In this document: piece after piece, positions 49,701 to 58,199 of the stretch
How the letters are laid out: every line of letters starts with the position of its first letter
Numbering within the stretch: the stretch's first letter is position 1
From: an uncultured Myxococcales bacterium
GTDB lineage: Bacteria > Myxococcota_A > UBA9042
Direction: 5' to 3'
Length of the DNA: 64,000 bases
Assembly (NCBI GenBank): GCA_903924465.1
Contig: CAIYBN010000143.1
Span: 1 to 64,000, forward strand
Notes under the pieces: model-generated
Database searches by the model: none
What the model was told of the DNA's origin: nothing
Seen by the model: only the letters and a program-made list of their open reading frames with translations
Made by a program: the position numbers and the translations under genes

Positions 49701-49833
49701 GTGGATACGTCAGCTCAATGCCATCGGCGCGCAGGGTCCGCCACGCAATCCTTCCGTCGTCCGCGTAGGCGCGCAGGCCGACCAGGCAGGTCAGCGCCAG
49801 CAGAATTCTTGGCCAGCGCTTCCGACTTTCCAC
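46765..49833 (-). CDS. Secreted Peptidase_MA-like protein with beta-propeller and C-terminal barrel
   Basis: About 1022 aa. A signal peptide lies at the start (RILLALTCLVGLRAYA). Residues about 30-300 form a gluzincin-like domain: ALVFHEYTHILHMG holds HEYTH and FFTEGLATWAETRL the third zinc ligand, as in the Peptidase_MA_2 family. Residues about 330-650 have TolB/WD40-like propeller strands (SPDGRWLLAVRV; TADARWLLYTE). The last 330 residues resemble an outer-membrane barrel (WGLGARGAWQLPGVRQAWQFDVGWRM; AGHAFLTQSTGWWLILGI). Start: GTG 49833 with AAGG six bases upstream; GTG 49857 is a poorer choice. Predicted surface protease anchored by its own barrel. It is 37 bp downstream of the E1-alpha gene. 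Confidence 0.75.
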   Translation of the reverse strand: MESRKRWPRILLALTCLVGLRAYADDGRIAWRTLRADGIELTYPRSHEIFARRVLATWQDARRTLGQILPPRDVTLQLTLDDYADTANGFASVLPFDHVHLYAYPPGPDSELGDHGDWIRALVFHEYTHILHMGDVSGPPTWINAVLGRTLMPNAALPRFFTEGLATWAETRLTGGDHAVAGHGGRVDSPAFLGILRATVLEGGQPELSELTGTLLRWPRGQGWYLYGSMLLDDLAQTHGDPSIRAFIDGIAPRLFGLGIQGTARYTWGKSLTRAWHDAQARLRARVLASWRARTGVDLPDAVTDSAHFSEFVRQNDGEPLTHDGEFRGRIRAWPDGNSAVVAHLASDAQLYRIERIFADGRVTTLHTCRGDCDEVLVTADARWLLYTETRPFERLYRFRDLIAVPLDANGQIAGAELQLTEGARLRAPSLSPDGRWLLAVRVDKGRTAIDALPLPEAITAAAKGNEPPRWQRRVAPAPLGQTLDAPVQLPDGHLVWSAWLGGHRGLESDALPDAARCPEFAAQGEMGRSLADRVRFLRCSEQRDHQPDWLGDLQMLPNQQLGAVVELDGFREAAILGDAGWQLQTRTLTGVTSMTQLGPVGTVTVRHGARGLDVFRPGVDIVPRRVTGVLPHADLPYAPTHADAEVGLYNPLRSVWPRAWRPLFTATGDRLTTEPGGLWVGAQLVGQDALSHWNWLATGQIRDDGSDPIGSFSLNITRWEPTWTLDTGYQQGFSYLRRGFSWATTTTDRWGLGARGAWQLPGVRQAWQFDVGWRMVRSSLRDDRYAVKFPYDPAGPPPVEPWTGVDSFIDAGMSYAYGASSPDAITTERLHSIAVRGSMSDSWTGGARRRVILQASANDRWPLGRRFVFEVASNVAVIPISGDTSPSLAVRGIQPLPTNLLAGSGTSAITVRGMPYDAIYRAGDGMAWGTAQVHIPIADIGRGFDTLPLWFGRLQATPFVDGAWAFLPPRFAERFTGGAWSTGAELLLNWEAGYGLPGTLRLGAGHAFLTQSTGWWLILGI

Positions 49834-49870
49834 GTTGCGCCTTGTTCCGTTCCGCACGCCTTCTTGCGGG

Positions 49871-51136
49871 TCAACCGTGCGCCAAGGCCGCCTCAACTTC
49901 CGCGAGCTGCCGCACGAGGTGCGCGGGCATCTCCGCGTAGACATCCTCAAAAAGCGTCGCGGTCGCCGGCGGGGGCACCTTTTCCACTTCCGCGAGCGTC
50001 GTCCGCACTTCATCGTCGTACTCGGCGCGCATCCGCGTCACATCTGCCGCCGTGAGGACATCCCTGTGGATCAGGTACTTGGCGAGCCGATCGATCGGAT
50101 CCAGCGCCGCCCATTGCTTGGTCACGCCCTCATCGCGGTAACGACTCGGATCGTCCGACGTCGAGTGCGCGCCCACGCGATAGGTCACCGCCTCGACGAG
50201 AATGGGCTCGCCACCCGTGCGTACGCGCTCCGCGGCCGCGCGCATCACCCGCAGCACCGCCAGCGCGTCGTTGCCGTCGACCCGACAGCCGGCAATGCCA
50301 TAGCCCAGTGCCTTGGCCGCCAGCGACGGCGCCGCGGTTTGCTTGGTGACCGGCGTCGAAATTGCCCACTGGTTGTTCTGGACGTACAGCAGCAACGGCA
50401 GCCCGAGCCCTTTGGGCCGCATCACGCCGGCGAACGTCAGCGCCACGTGAAAATCGCCTTCGCTGGTCGCACCGTCGCCGATCGCACCCAGGCAAATCGG
50501 CCGATCCGGCGCTTCATGCAGCATCGCCATGGCATATGCGGTGCCCACGGCCTGCGGCATTTGCGTGGCCATCACGCTGGACAGCGTCACGTAGCCGAGC
50601 GCGCGCGAACCGTAGTGGCACGGCATTTGCCGCCCTTTGGTCGACGTGTCGTCAGCATTGCCAAAGATCTGGCTCAGATACGTCCACAGCGGATACCCGC
50701 GGTGCAGCGCCATTCCGCCTTCGCGCAGCGCCGGATGAATCCAATCGCGGAGTTCCAGCGCGTGACCGGCGGCTATCGTTGCGGCCTCCTGCCCCGTCGC
50801 CGCGCCGTAAAAGCCGATGCGCCCCTGCCTTTGCAACGCCAGCATGCGCTCGTCGATTGCGCGCACCCGAATCATCGAACGGAGCATCGCGAGCGCGTCG
50901 TCGTCCGCCACGCCCGTGCCATTTTCCAGCTTTGGGTCGTTGACGATCGGCAATCCATCGGGCGACAGCACGCGGAAAATGCCGCGTAGCGCCGCCTCAT
51001 CTTCGCGGGTCAGCTTGGGGAACGGCGCCGAATCGCGCTGGACAAAATCCAGCACTGCCGGACCTTGCGCTGGGGCGGTCCCGACGACGTCTGGCAATTT
51101 CTGTTGACTTTTTGCGGTCTTGGACTTGCTGCTCAT
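49871..51136 (-). CDS. Thiamine-diphosphate-dependent dehydrogenase E1 component, alpha subunit
   Basis: 421 aa. The ThDP motif GDGATSEGDFHVALTFAGV ... NNQWAIS is clear, as are IGFYGAATGQEA and the phosphorylation-loop region YRVGAHSTSDDPSRYR. This is the alpha chain of a 2-oxoacid dehydrogenase of the BCKDH/PDH heterotetramer type, and the sequence leans to the branched-chain (BkdA1-like) branch. No beta subunit or E2 gene lies next to it, which is unusual; the partner must be elsewhere. The first 50 residues are a low-complexity Ser/Lys/Gln extension. Confidence 0.88.
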   Translation of the reverse strand: MSSKSKTAKSQQKLPDVVGTAPAQGPAVLDFVQRDSAPFPKLTREDEAALRGIFRVLSPDGLPIVNDPKLENGTGVADDDALAMLRSMIRVRAIDERMLALQRQGRIGFYGAATGQEAATIAAGHALELRDWIHPALREGGMALHRGYPLWTYLSQIFGNADDTSTKGRQMPCHYGSRALGYVTLSSVMATQMPQAVGTAYAMAMLHEAPDRPICLGAIGDGATSEGDFHVALTFAGVMRPKGLGLPLLLYVQNNQWAISTPVTKQTAAPSLAAKALGYGIAGCRVDGNDALAVLRVMRAAAERVRTGGEPILVEAVTYRVGAHSTSDDPSRYRDEGVTKQWAALDPIDRLAKYLIHRDVLTAADVTRMRAEYDDEVRTTLAEVEKVPPPATATLFEDVYAEMPAHLVRQLAEVEAALAHG

Positions 51137-51278
51137 GCTACCCCGCGTCACGAAAGGCAGCGAAGGCAACGCCGCCGAAGCGTAGTCTCGCGGCTTCAGG
51201 CGCTGTCGGCAAGGGCCGTGGCGCGAAGCGACCGTGTGCGGCGCGCTTCAGCAGACGATCTTCGCGCCTTGAATCTTC

Positions 51279-51306
51279 TTCACAACTGGCCACGGGCGTC
51301 TACACT
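51279..51306 (+). promoter_or_regulatory. Candidate promoter of the signalling cassette
   Basis: TTCACA at 51279-51284, 16-bp spacer, TACACT at 51301-51306. The ATG at 51317 is only 10 bases past the -10 box, so the transcript would have almost no leader. Confidence 0.4.
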
Positions 51307-51316
51307 CGGTCACAGG

Positions 51317-52525
51317 ATGGTGGGCACCTCGCTGAACAACCTGCTGAAGGAGTACGCAGTCCAAGGGCTGCTGACGGGGTCTATTCTCATTGTGGACGAT
51401 GAGTTACCCAATCTGGCGGTGCTCGGTTCGTTCCTGGACGGCGATTACACGGTGCATGAAGCCGGATCGGGCGAGGAAGCGCTGGCGATTGCCAAGTTGA
51501 CGGCCATTGACGTCGTGGTTTGCGACCAGCGGATGCCCGGCATGACCGGCGTGGAACTGCTGCACAAGCTGCGCGAATCCGGCATCGACGCGCCAGGCAT
51601 CATTCTGACTGGCTATACCGACACGCCAGCGCTCATTGCCGCGATCAACGACGCACACGTGTTCCGGTTTCTGCGCAAGCCTTGGCAACCCGAAGACGTG
51701 TTGAGCGCGGTCGCTGCGGCGAGCGACACCGTGATGTACCAACGCGCAGCGCGACGGCTCCTGGACCTGCTGTCGGATCGCACGCAAGAACTGCAAACGA
51801 CGCTGACGGAGCTGCGCTCGGCCCAACAGAGCCTGCTGCAACTCGACCGGCTCGTGACGACCGGGCGGCTGGCGGCAGGCATCACCCACGACCTGCGCAA
51901 CGCGATGTCGAGCCTGGTGATGATCGAGTTCGAAGTCGCAGCGAAGCTGTCCGATCCGGAACTCGTGGAAACGATTGCCGTGGGTCTGGCCGGCCTGCGC
52001 AACCTATTGGAATCATTGGAAACAATGAACCAGTACGCCAAGCAGAAGCGTCTGGCGATGACGATGGAGTACTTTGACCCGTCCTGCGTGGTCCGCGACG
52101 CGATCACCGTGATGCGCATGGATCTGAACTTCCGCGCGCGCACGGTGGCGGTGGACGCGCCGCGTGAAGTGCTGCCATTGGTGTTGGGCGACCGTCAGAA
52201 GTTGGTGCAAGTACTGGTGAATCTGCTGCGCAACGCCGCACAGGCAACCAAGGTGGACGAGCGAATCTGGGTCACCGCGGACCGGCACGACAGCGGCTTG
52301 ATCCGCTTCTCAGTCGAGGACGACGGCCCAGGCATTTCCCCGGAAGTGCGCGACCGGCTGTTCGAGGCATTCGCGTCGACCAAGAACGAACAGGGCGTCG
52401 GCATGGGTTTGTACATGTCGAAACTCATTGTGGAAAACCACCAAGGCGAACTGCATTGCGTGGAACGGACCGGCGGTGGGGCGCGGTTCGAGATCACGAT
52501 CCCTCCTGCGGAGTTGGGGTCGTAA
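51317..52525 (+). CDS. Response regulator-histidine kinase hybrid (REC first, kinase second)
   Basis: 402 aa. Receiver domain about 20-135 (SILIVDDELPNLAVLGSFL; phospho-Asp about 70 in VVVCDQRMPGMTG; Lys in LRKPW). A coiled linker follows, then HisKA with His in GITHDLRNAMSS (about 190) and a HATPase domain about 295-400 (NLLRNAAQATK; DDGPGIS; GVGMGLYMSKLIV). Receiver-before-kinase is the order found in PhcR of Ralstonia. It starts a co-directional set with the PilZ-methyltransferase (50 bp gap) and the large sensor kinase (2 bp gap). It has no membrane segment. Confidence 0.9.
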   Translation: MVGTSLNNLLKEYAVQGLLTGSILIVDDELPNLAVLGSFLDGDYTVHEAGSGEEALAIAKLTAIDVVVCDQRMPGMTGVELLHKLRESGIDAPGIILTGYTDTPALIAAINDAHVFRFLRKPWQPEDVLSAVAAASDTVMYQRAARRLLDLLSDRTQELQTTLTELRSAQQSLLQLDRLVTTGRLAAGITHDLRNAMSSLVMIEFEVAAKLSDPELVETIAVGLAGLRNLLESLETMNQYAKQKRLAMTMEYFDPSCVVRDAITVMRMDLNFRARTVAVDAPREVLPLVLGDRQKLVQVLVNLLRNAAQATKVDERIWVTADRHDSGLIRFSVEDDGPGISPEVRDRLFEAFASTKNEQGVGMGLYMSKLIVENHQGELHCVERTGGGARFEITIPPAELGS

Positions 52526-52575
52526 GTTGGGCGATCACGGTAGGCGTGTGCCCGAATTCAACGATGGGAGATTTC

Positions 52576-54213
52576 ATGACAGACACGAACGACGCTGGCG
52601 TTCCACGGACACCTTCGGCCGCAGCGACGGCGCCGACTGGACCGATCGGGTTTGCGACCGCCCAAGTCCATACGCTGCGCAATTACGATGAACTGGACGG
52701 AGGCCAAGGGCGGGAGGTGTTCTTCCGCGCTGATCGCTTTCGCTCCGATGAGCTTGCCCCGCTGGAACTGAAACTGACCTTGGAGCACGAAGGTGAGCAG
52801 TTCTCAGGCGATATCCTGGACTTGGCGTCTGGTGGTCTCGGGGTTCACTGGCAGGGCAACCGCTCTCCGCAAGTCGGCGACGCTGTGGACATGAAGTTGC
52901 ACGTCGAAGGTCGACTCATGCACGCCGGCGAAGTGCGCGTCACGTCGGTGCGCGAGACGATTGTCGGACCGGTCACCGGTCTGGCTTTCACGCGCGGCTA
53001 TCTCGATGTCGAACCGCTGGTGCAATTGCGCGATGTGCGCCAGTGGCGCGGTACCGCGGAGCGGACGTTCGCGATGGAAAACGCGCCGTGGCACATCGAT
53101 TCACACACTGGTTTTCGGGCGCTCGTTGGCTCCTTCCGGCTGTTCCTGGAAGATGCCCAGCGTCACTTTGATGAGATGGCCGCCGCATCGCCATGGTATC
53201 TCGTCCACGGTGATGGCAACGCCGGACGCGATGAGATTTCCGTGGACGTGGAGCCCGGGTTCGGATGGGTTCGCGAAGAACACCCGGCACGCGCTGCGAT
53301 GATCGATCGCATTCAGGTCGAATTTGTGCCGGCCGTGCTCAGCTACTTCGGGCGCATTGACGACGCGATGCGCGAGGCGTCTACAGCGGAAATGCCCGCG
53401 CTCAAGACCTACTCCCAACGCCACCTGGACGAGTTGATGCTCAAGGCGCCGCTGTTACACCGCGCGCGGACCAAGCCTCTCGGCTACCCGGGAGATTTCG
53501 AGTGCATGAATCACATGTACTTTCGACCCTTTGAAGGTCAGACGCTGTTCGGTAAGGCTTTGCACATGGCGGCGTGTGCGTCGACGCCTGCGATGGGCGT
53601 GCGCGCGCGCAAGGATATCGTCAAGGCATGCGTCCATGCCGCGGTCGCCAGTCCCCCTCTCGATCGACCGATTCGCATCGCGTCAGTCGCCTCAGGACCC
53701 GCGCAGGAAACGTATGAACTACTGCACGAACTGGCAGTCGATGGTCCTCCGATCGAAATTGTCCTGTTCGATCAGGATCGTATGGCTCTGTCTTTTGCGC
53801 AGCGGCGCACGTTGGACATCGTCCGGCGGCGTGGCTTGAAGAACGTGCGCTTGGTGTTCCTGCACGATTCGATCAAGCGACTGCTGACGGATCCGGGCGT
53901 CTTTGGCACGCTCGGGCCGTTTGACCTGCTCTTCAGCACCGGCCTTTTTGACTATCTGAAGCCACACACGGCGTCGATTCTCTGCAGCAACTTCTTTGCC
54001 AATCTCGTGCCAGGCGGCGCCGCGTACGTGGGCAACATGATGCCGTGGAATCCGGCGCGCTGGGTGTTTGAGCACCATCTGGAATGGAACCTGATCTATC
54101 GAACCCATGAAGAAATGAAGGCTTTTGCCCAGAACGGCGTGCCGAGTGCTCGCGTTGAAATCGTTCCCGACTCGACAGGCGTCAACCCGTTTGTGGTGCT
54201 GCGCAAGGAGTAG
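52576..54213 (+). CDS. PilZ domain fused to SAM-dependent methyltransferase, PhcB-like
   Basis: 545 aa. Residues about 45-150 are a PilZ domain: RADRFRSDE (RxxxR region) and DLASGGLGVH (D/NxSxxG), which together bind c-di-GMP. From about 165 on, the protein resembles the methyltransferases annotated as 3-hydroxypalmitic acid methyl ester (extracellular factor) synthases of PhcB type: TKPLGYPGDFECMNHMYFRP at about 298-317, then a SAM-binding segment RIASVASGPAQET (about 365) and LLFSTGLFDYL. PhcB makes the methyl-ester quorum signal of Ralstonia. It lies between two kinase genes as in phc-type loci. GGGAG supports ATG 52576. PilZ call is firm; PhcB likeness is from memory of the family and needs a profile search. 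Confidence 0.8.
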   Translation: MTDTNDAGVPRTPSAAATAPTGPIGFATAQVHTLRNYDELDGGQGREVFFRADRFRSDELAPLELKLTLEHEGEQFSGDILDLASGGLGVHWQGNRSPQVGDAVDMKLHVEGRLMHAGEVRVTSVRETIVGPVTGLAFTRGYLDVEPLVQLRDVRQWRGTAERTFAMENAPWHIDSHTGFRALVGSFRLFLEDAQRHFDEMAAASPWYLVHGDGNAGRDEISVDVEPGFGWVREEHPARAAMIDRIQVEFVPAVLSYFGRIDDAMREASTAEMPALKTYSQRHLDELMLKAPLLHRARTKPLGYPGDFECMNHMYFRPFEGQTLFGKALHMAACASTPAMGVRARKDIVKACVHAAVASPPLDRPIRIASVASGPAQETYELLHELAVDGPPIEIVLFDQDRMALSFAQRRTLDIVRRRGLKNVRLVFLHDSIKRLLTDPGVFGTLGPFDLLFSTGLFDYLKPHTASILCSNFFANLVPGGAAYVGNMMPWNPARWVFEHHLEWNLIYRTHEEMKAFAQNGVPSARVEIVPDSTGVNPFVVLRKE

Positions 54214-54215
54214 CC

Positions 54216-56900
54216 ATGGTCGTGCGCGGTCCAGCAGCATCGGGCATCCATCCGGTCGTTTCCGAAGAGCTGATTGAATCCCGCTGGCAGGCTTGGCTGG
54301 TTCATCGCAACCGCCAAGGCGCCCGCATCGCGTTCTGGCTGACGATTACCATCTACCCGGCATTTGGCGTACTCGACTGGCTGACCGCGCCGCCACAGTG
54401 GTTGCATTTCCTGTGGACCACGCGGCTGGTCGTGAGCGGATGGAGCGTCTTCCTGCTCGCCACACTGAACCGGCCCTTCTTTGCCCGCCACTGGCGCCTG
54501 CTGACGTCCACCCACGCGCTCATGTTGGGTTTTGGCATCGCCGCCATGGTCTACGTGATGGGCGGCTTTTCCACACCCTATTACGCGGGATTCAATTTGT
54601 CGATGATGGGCGTCGGCCTCCTGTTCGTCTGGCGTCCGCAGCAGGCGGCGTGGACCTATTGCGCCATCGTCGCGTCGTACGTGATTCCCAACGCGTTCAA
54701 CGCTCATGCCCGGGATTGGATCAACGGCGCGCCCAACCTGTTCTTCGTGCTGTCCACTGCGACCGTCGTCACGACAGCGCACTACTACACGTACAGCGGC
54801 CAACGCGCGCAGCTGATCGACCAACTCGTGTTGGAATCGACCAAGGCCAACCTCGAAGAAGCCCACGCGAAGCTCAAGCAACTCGACGAGTTCAAATCCA
54901 CCTTCTTCGCCAACATCACCCACGAACTGAAGACGCCGCTGGCGATGATTTTGTCGCCGTTGGAGCTGATGATCGACGGCGAATTGGGCAAGGTCACGGA
55001 TTCGCAGAAAGCGACATTGCAAACCATGCTGCGGTCAGGCATGAAATTGTTGAAATTGATCAACGACTTGCTGGATTTGACCAAGCTCGAAGAGTCGCGA
55101 ATTCGCCTGCGCGCCAGCGAGCAGAATCTGACCGAGTACCTCCGCGGGCTCGCCGATCAGGTCAAGCCGCTGACGCAGCGCAAAGGCATCGAGCTGACGT
55201 TTGTTGCGCCGGAGACGCCGTTCATCCTGTACTGCGATTTGGAGCGGCTGGAACGCGTCTTCATCAACCTGTTGTCCAATGCCGCCAAATTCACCCCGCA
55301 GGAAGGCCACATTTTCGTGACCATGCGCAGTGTTGCAGACGGCGTGGAGGTTGAAGTCAAGGACGACGGACCTGGCTTTCCGGCCGACAAGGCCAAGCAA
55401 GTCTTTGAGCGCTTCTTCCAGGTCGACCAGTCGGGCACGCGGCGCTACGGTGGCACGGGCATCGGCTTGGCATTGGCCAAAGAACTCGTTGAGTTGCACG
55501 GCGGCAGAATTTGGGCGGAAAGCGAAGTCGGCCAAGGCGCGACGTTTACCGTGTTCCTGCGCAACGGCGCGGCGCATCTCAAACCCGACCAGTTGGTCAA
55601 TCCCGTGGAGGTGCGGCGCATCGACCCGAACCGCCGCGACTCCGGATTGATGGATACGTCGGTGGAGATGTCGACCCGTAATGATTACCGACTGTTGGAC
55701 ATTGCCGAAGCGAGTGAACGACGCGTGGTGGAGCGCGATTTCGACGAGAACGATCGCCAGTGGACGGTGCTGATCGTCGAGGACAACCCGGACGTGATCC
55801 GCGTGATTCACCTGTCGCTGCGCCGCGAATTCAAGGTCATGGCGGCACCGGATGGCCTGAAGGGCTTCGAACTCGCGGTGAAAGAGCAGCCCAACCTCAT
55901 CATCACCGACCTGATGATGCCGGGCATCGACGGGCTGGAACTGACCAAACGCCTGCGCGCGGAGCCGCTGACCAAGTACACGCCGATTATCATGCTGACC
56001 GCGCGCGGTGGCACCGAGGACCGCATCGCCGGCATCGAGCAAGGCGTCAACGCCTATCTGTCCAAGCCGTTTTCGGCAAAAGAATTGCTGTCGACGGCGC
56101 GTAGCCTGCTGAACGTCCAGGAATCGCAGGCGGATTTGCTGATGAACCAGCGGATGGATTCGCTGGAAACCATCGCCGGCGGTCTGGCGCACGAGATCAA
56201 CAATCCATTGAATTATATCAAGAATTCCGTGGCGCGCATCAAGCTCGACTTTTCCGAGACACTCGTGCTGATGAACGACGCCAAAACCGAGCCGCTGCAG
56301 GACGCGCAGGCGCAGAAGATCGACAAGATTGCTGCGCGGTTCCAGAAGATGATCGACACGGCGGAGTCCGGCGTGAAGCGCATCGCCGGCACGGTTGAAC
56401 TGATGGGCCGATACAGCCGCGAGGGCTACAGCCGCGATCTGCGCGAGCACGACGTATTTCAGGCCGCTCGCGACGTGGTCAGTATCGTGCTGCCCGCCAC
56501 GGGCCGCGATGTGAAAGTGCTGGAGACGCTGCCGGCGAGCGGCACCATCCGCTGCGTACCCGAGGAATTCAATCAGGTATTGAGCAACCTGCTCCAGAAC
56601 GCGATTGAGGCGGTCGCGGAAGGTACGGGCGAAGTGCAGTTGTTCGGCAATGTGACAGACGATCTGGTGGAATTCCACGTCAAGGACAACGGCCCGGGGA
56701 TGCCCGACGCGGTGAAGCAGAAGATTTTCAACCCATTCTTCACGACCAAAGGCCCGGGCAAAGGCATGGGCATGGGTCTGACGATGACGCGGCGGGTCAT
56801 CCAGAGCCTGGGCGGCACGATCGCGGTACAGAGCGAAGTGGGCAAAGGCACCGAGTTCATTGTCAAGATGCCGCGGCACGCGGTCCAGGTCGCGGCCTAG
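54216..56900 (+). CDS. Six-TM sensor hybrid kinase: kinase-receiver-kinase
   Basis: 894 aa. Six membrane helices at about 38-190, including GGFSTPYYAGFNLSMMGVGL, a layout like CqsS/LqsS/PhcS-type sensors of lipophilic signals. First kinase core: HisKA with FFANITHELKTPLA (His about 235), HATPase about 330-455. Receiver about 515-630 with Asp about 566 in IITDLMMPGIDG. Second kinase core: IAGGLAHEINNPLNYIKNS (His about 657) and HATPase about 765-890 ending in GKGMGMGLTMTRRVI. AAGGAG precedes ATG 54216, overlapping the stop of the PilZ-methyltransferase gene, so the genes are co-translated. Confidence 0.93.
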   Translation: MVVRGPAASGIHPVVSEELIESRWQAWLVHRNRQGARIAFWLTITIYPAFGVLDWLTAPPQWLHFLWTTRLVVSGWSVFLLATLNRPFFARHWRLLTSTHALMLGFGIAAMVYVMGGFSTPYYAGFNLSMMGVGLLFVWRPQQAAWTYCAIVASYVIPNAFNAHARDWINGAPNLFFVLSTATVVTTAHYYTYSGQRAQLIDQLVLESTKANLEEAHAKLKQLDEFKSTFFANITHELKTPLAMILSPLELMIDGELGKVTDSQKATLQTMLRSGMKLLKLINDLLDLTKLEESRIRLRASEQNLTEYLRGLADQVKPLTQRKGIELTFVAPETPFILYCDLERLERVFINLLSNAAKFTPQEGHIFVTMRSVADGVEVEVKDDGPGFPADKAKQVFERFFQVDQSGTRRYGGTGIGLALAKELVELHGGRIWAESEVGQGATFTVFLRNGAAHLKPDQLVNPVEVRRIDPNRRDSGLMDTSVEMSTRNDYRLLDIAEASERRVVERDFDENDRQWTVLIVEDNPDVIRVIHLSLRREFKVMAAPDGLKGFELAVKEQPNLIITDLMMPGIDGLELTKRLRAEPLTKYTPIIMLTARGGTEDRIAGIEQGVNAYLSKPFSAKELLSTARSLLNVQESQADLLMNQRMDSLETIAGGLAHEINNPLNYIKNSVARIKLDFSETLVLMNDAKTEPLQDAQAQKIDKIAARFQKMIDTAESGVKRIAGTVELMGRYSREGYSRDLREHDVFQAARDVVSIVLPATGRDVKVLETLPASGTIRCVPEEFNQVLSNLLQNAIEAVAEGTGEVQLFGNVTDDLVEFHVKDNGPGMPDAVKQKIFNPFFTTKGPGKGMGMGLTMTRRVIQSLGGTIAVQSEVGKGTEFIVKMPRHAVQVAA

Positions 56901-56951
56901 CGCGCCACGTCGGGCTGGCCGTTTCGCCGGACCTGCGCCACACTGCGTGGG

Positions 56952-58199
56952 ATGGCGACCGCCGCTCCAAGTCCTTTGCATCACCTTCTGCCGCGCTGGA
57001 CCGTGCCCGTGGCGACGCTCGCGTCCGCGCTGCTGGGGCTTGCGATGGGTCACGCGCTGGCACGCACGCAGCCAGACCAACTGCCGGATCTCACGTTGCG
57101 GCTTGCTGCGCTCTTGACCGTGGTGCTGCCGCCGCTGGTGCTGCAACTGGTGACGACACCGCCGCACGCTGCGACGCGACGGCTGCTCGGTGAGACGGCG
57201 ACGCAGATGCTGGCGGTCAGCCGTCGGGGCGTGGTGCAGTGGACCCTTGTGGTCGCGGTGACGCCGCTGACCCTGGCGCTGTATGGACTGGCTGTGGGAT
57301 CGGCCGCGCTGGTCCAGGTCGCAGCTATCCTGGGTGGCGCCGTGCCGTTGGTGGCGGGCTTGGCGTTCGCCGCCATGTTGCATGGCCTGCGGCTGCTGGC
57401 AGGTGGGCGGCACGCGGGCTGGACGGCGGTGTCCGGCGGCGGCGCGTTCGGTCCAGCGGAAGCCGCGCCGCTGTTGTATCTTCCGGCTTTCGCGCTGATC
57501 GGCGGGCTCGCGCCAGTGGCCTTGCTGACTGCTGTCTGGAATGCCCGCCCGGAGTGGCTGACGCCGACTGTTTGGCGGGTGATTCCCATCGCCGGCGTGC
57601 TGCTCGGCCTGCGGTTCGCTGCCACTGCCTCCCGCCGCGCGCGGCCGCACCTGCATGCCGGTCTGCGTGCAGCCGAGCAGGCGCACGCCAGCCGTTTTGC
57701 CCAAGCGGATGGCCTTGCCGAACCGCCGCTGTGGTTGACGCTGGGGCAACCGGCCGCGCCGCAACAGTTCCTGGCCCGAGCTTGGCATCGCCGCTGGCCG
57801 CTGGCCGGGCAAACGACCCTTGCGCTCGTCCTGGTCACTTGGATTCTGGCGCGCCCGGATGCGCCGCGTTGGACGGCAGCGCTCACCGGCTTTGGCCTCG
57901 CCGCGCTGACGCAAACGCGGGTTTTGGCGCTGCGCCAGGAACCGGCTTGGCAAGCGAGTGAGTGGCTGGGACTTGATCACGCGGTGCGCAAAAAAGCCCT
58001 GCTGCGCCTGGCGGTGGCGCTGACCCTGCCCGGACTGCCGCTGTTGGCGTTGGGCGCGAGCAACGCGTTTGGCGCAGGCGTGGGTGCACTGTTTGCCTTC
58101 GCCGCGTTGCGATGGGACGCGGCTTCGCGCAACTGGATCCGGGCCTCGTGGCTCATGTACGGCGTCGGGCTGGCAGCCTCGGCAACGGGGGGACTGTGA
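56952..58199 (+). CDS. Multi-pass membrane protein, probable ABC exporter permease
   Basis: 415 aa, about ten hydrophobic segments and few charged residues in them. No conserved motif is recognised. The ATPase gene begins inside its stop codon (GTG overlaps TGA), which is the main evidence that it is the permease partner. A cytoplasmic loop at about 220-280 (RRARPHLHAGLRAAEQAHASRF) may touch the ATPase. Unknown cargo. Confidence 0.65.
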   Translation: MATAAPSPLHHLLPRWTVPVATLASALLGLAMGHALARTQPDQLPDLTLRLAALLTVVLPPLVLQLVTTPPHAATRRLLGETATQMLAVSRRGVVQWTLVVAVTPLTLALYGLAVGSAALVQVAAILGGAVPLVAGLAFAAMLHGLRLLAGGRHAGWTAVSGGGAFGPAEAAPLLYLPAFALIGGLAPVALLTAVWNARPEWLTPTVWRVIPIAGVLLGLRFAATASRRARPHLHAGLRAAEQAHASRFAQADGLAEPPLWLTLGQPAAPQQFLARAWHRRWPLAGQTTLALVLVTWILARPDAPRWTAALTGFGLAALTQTRVLALRQEPAWQASEWLGLDHAVRKKALLRLAVALTLPGLPLLALGASNAFGAGVGALFAFAALRWDAASRNWIRASWLMYGVGLAASATGGL

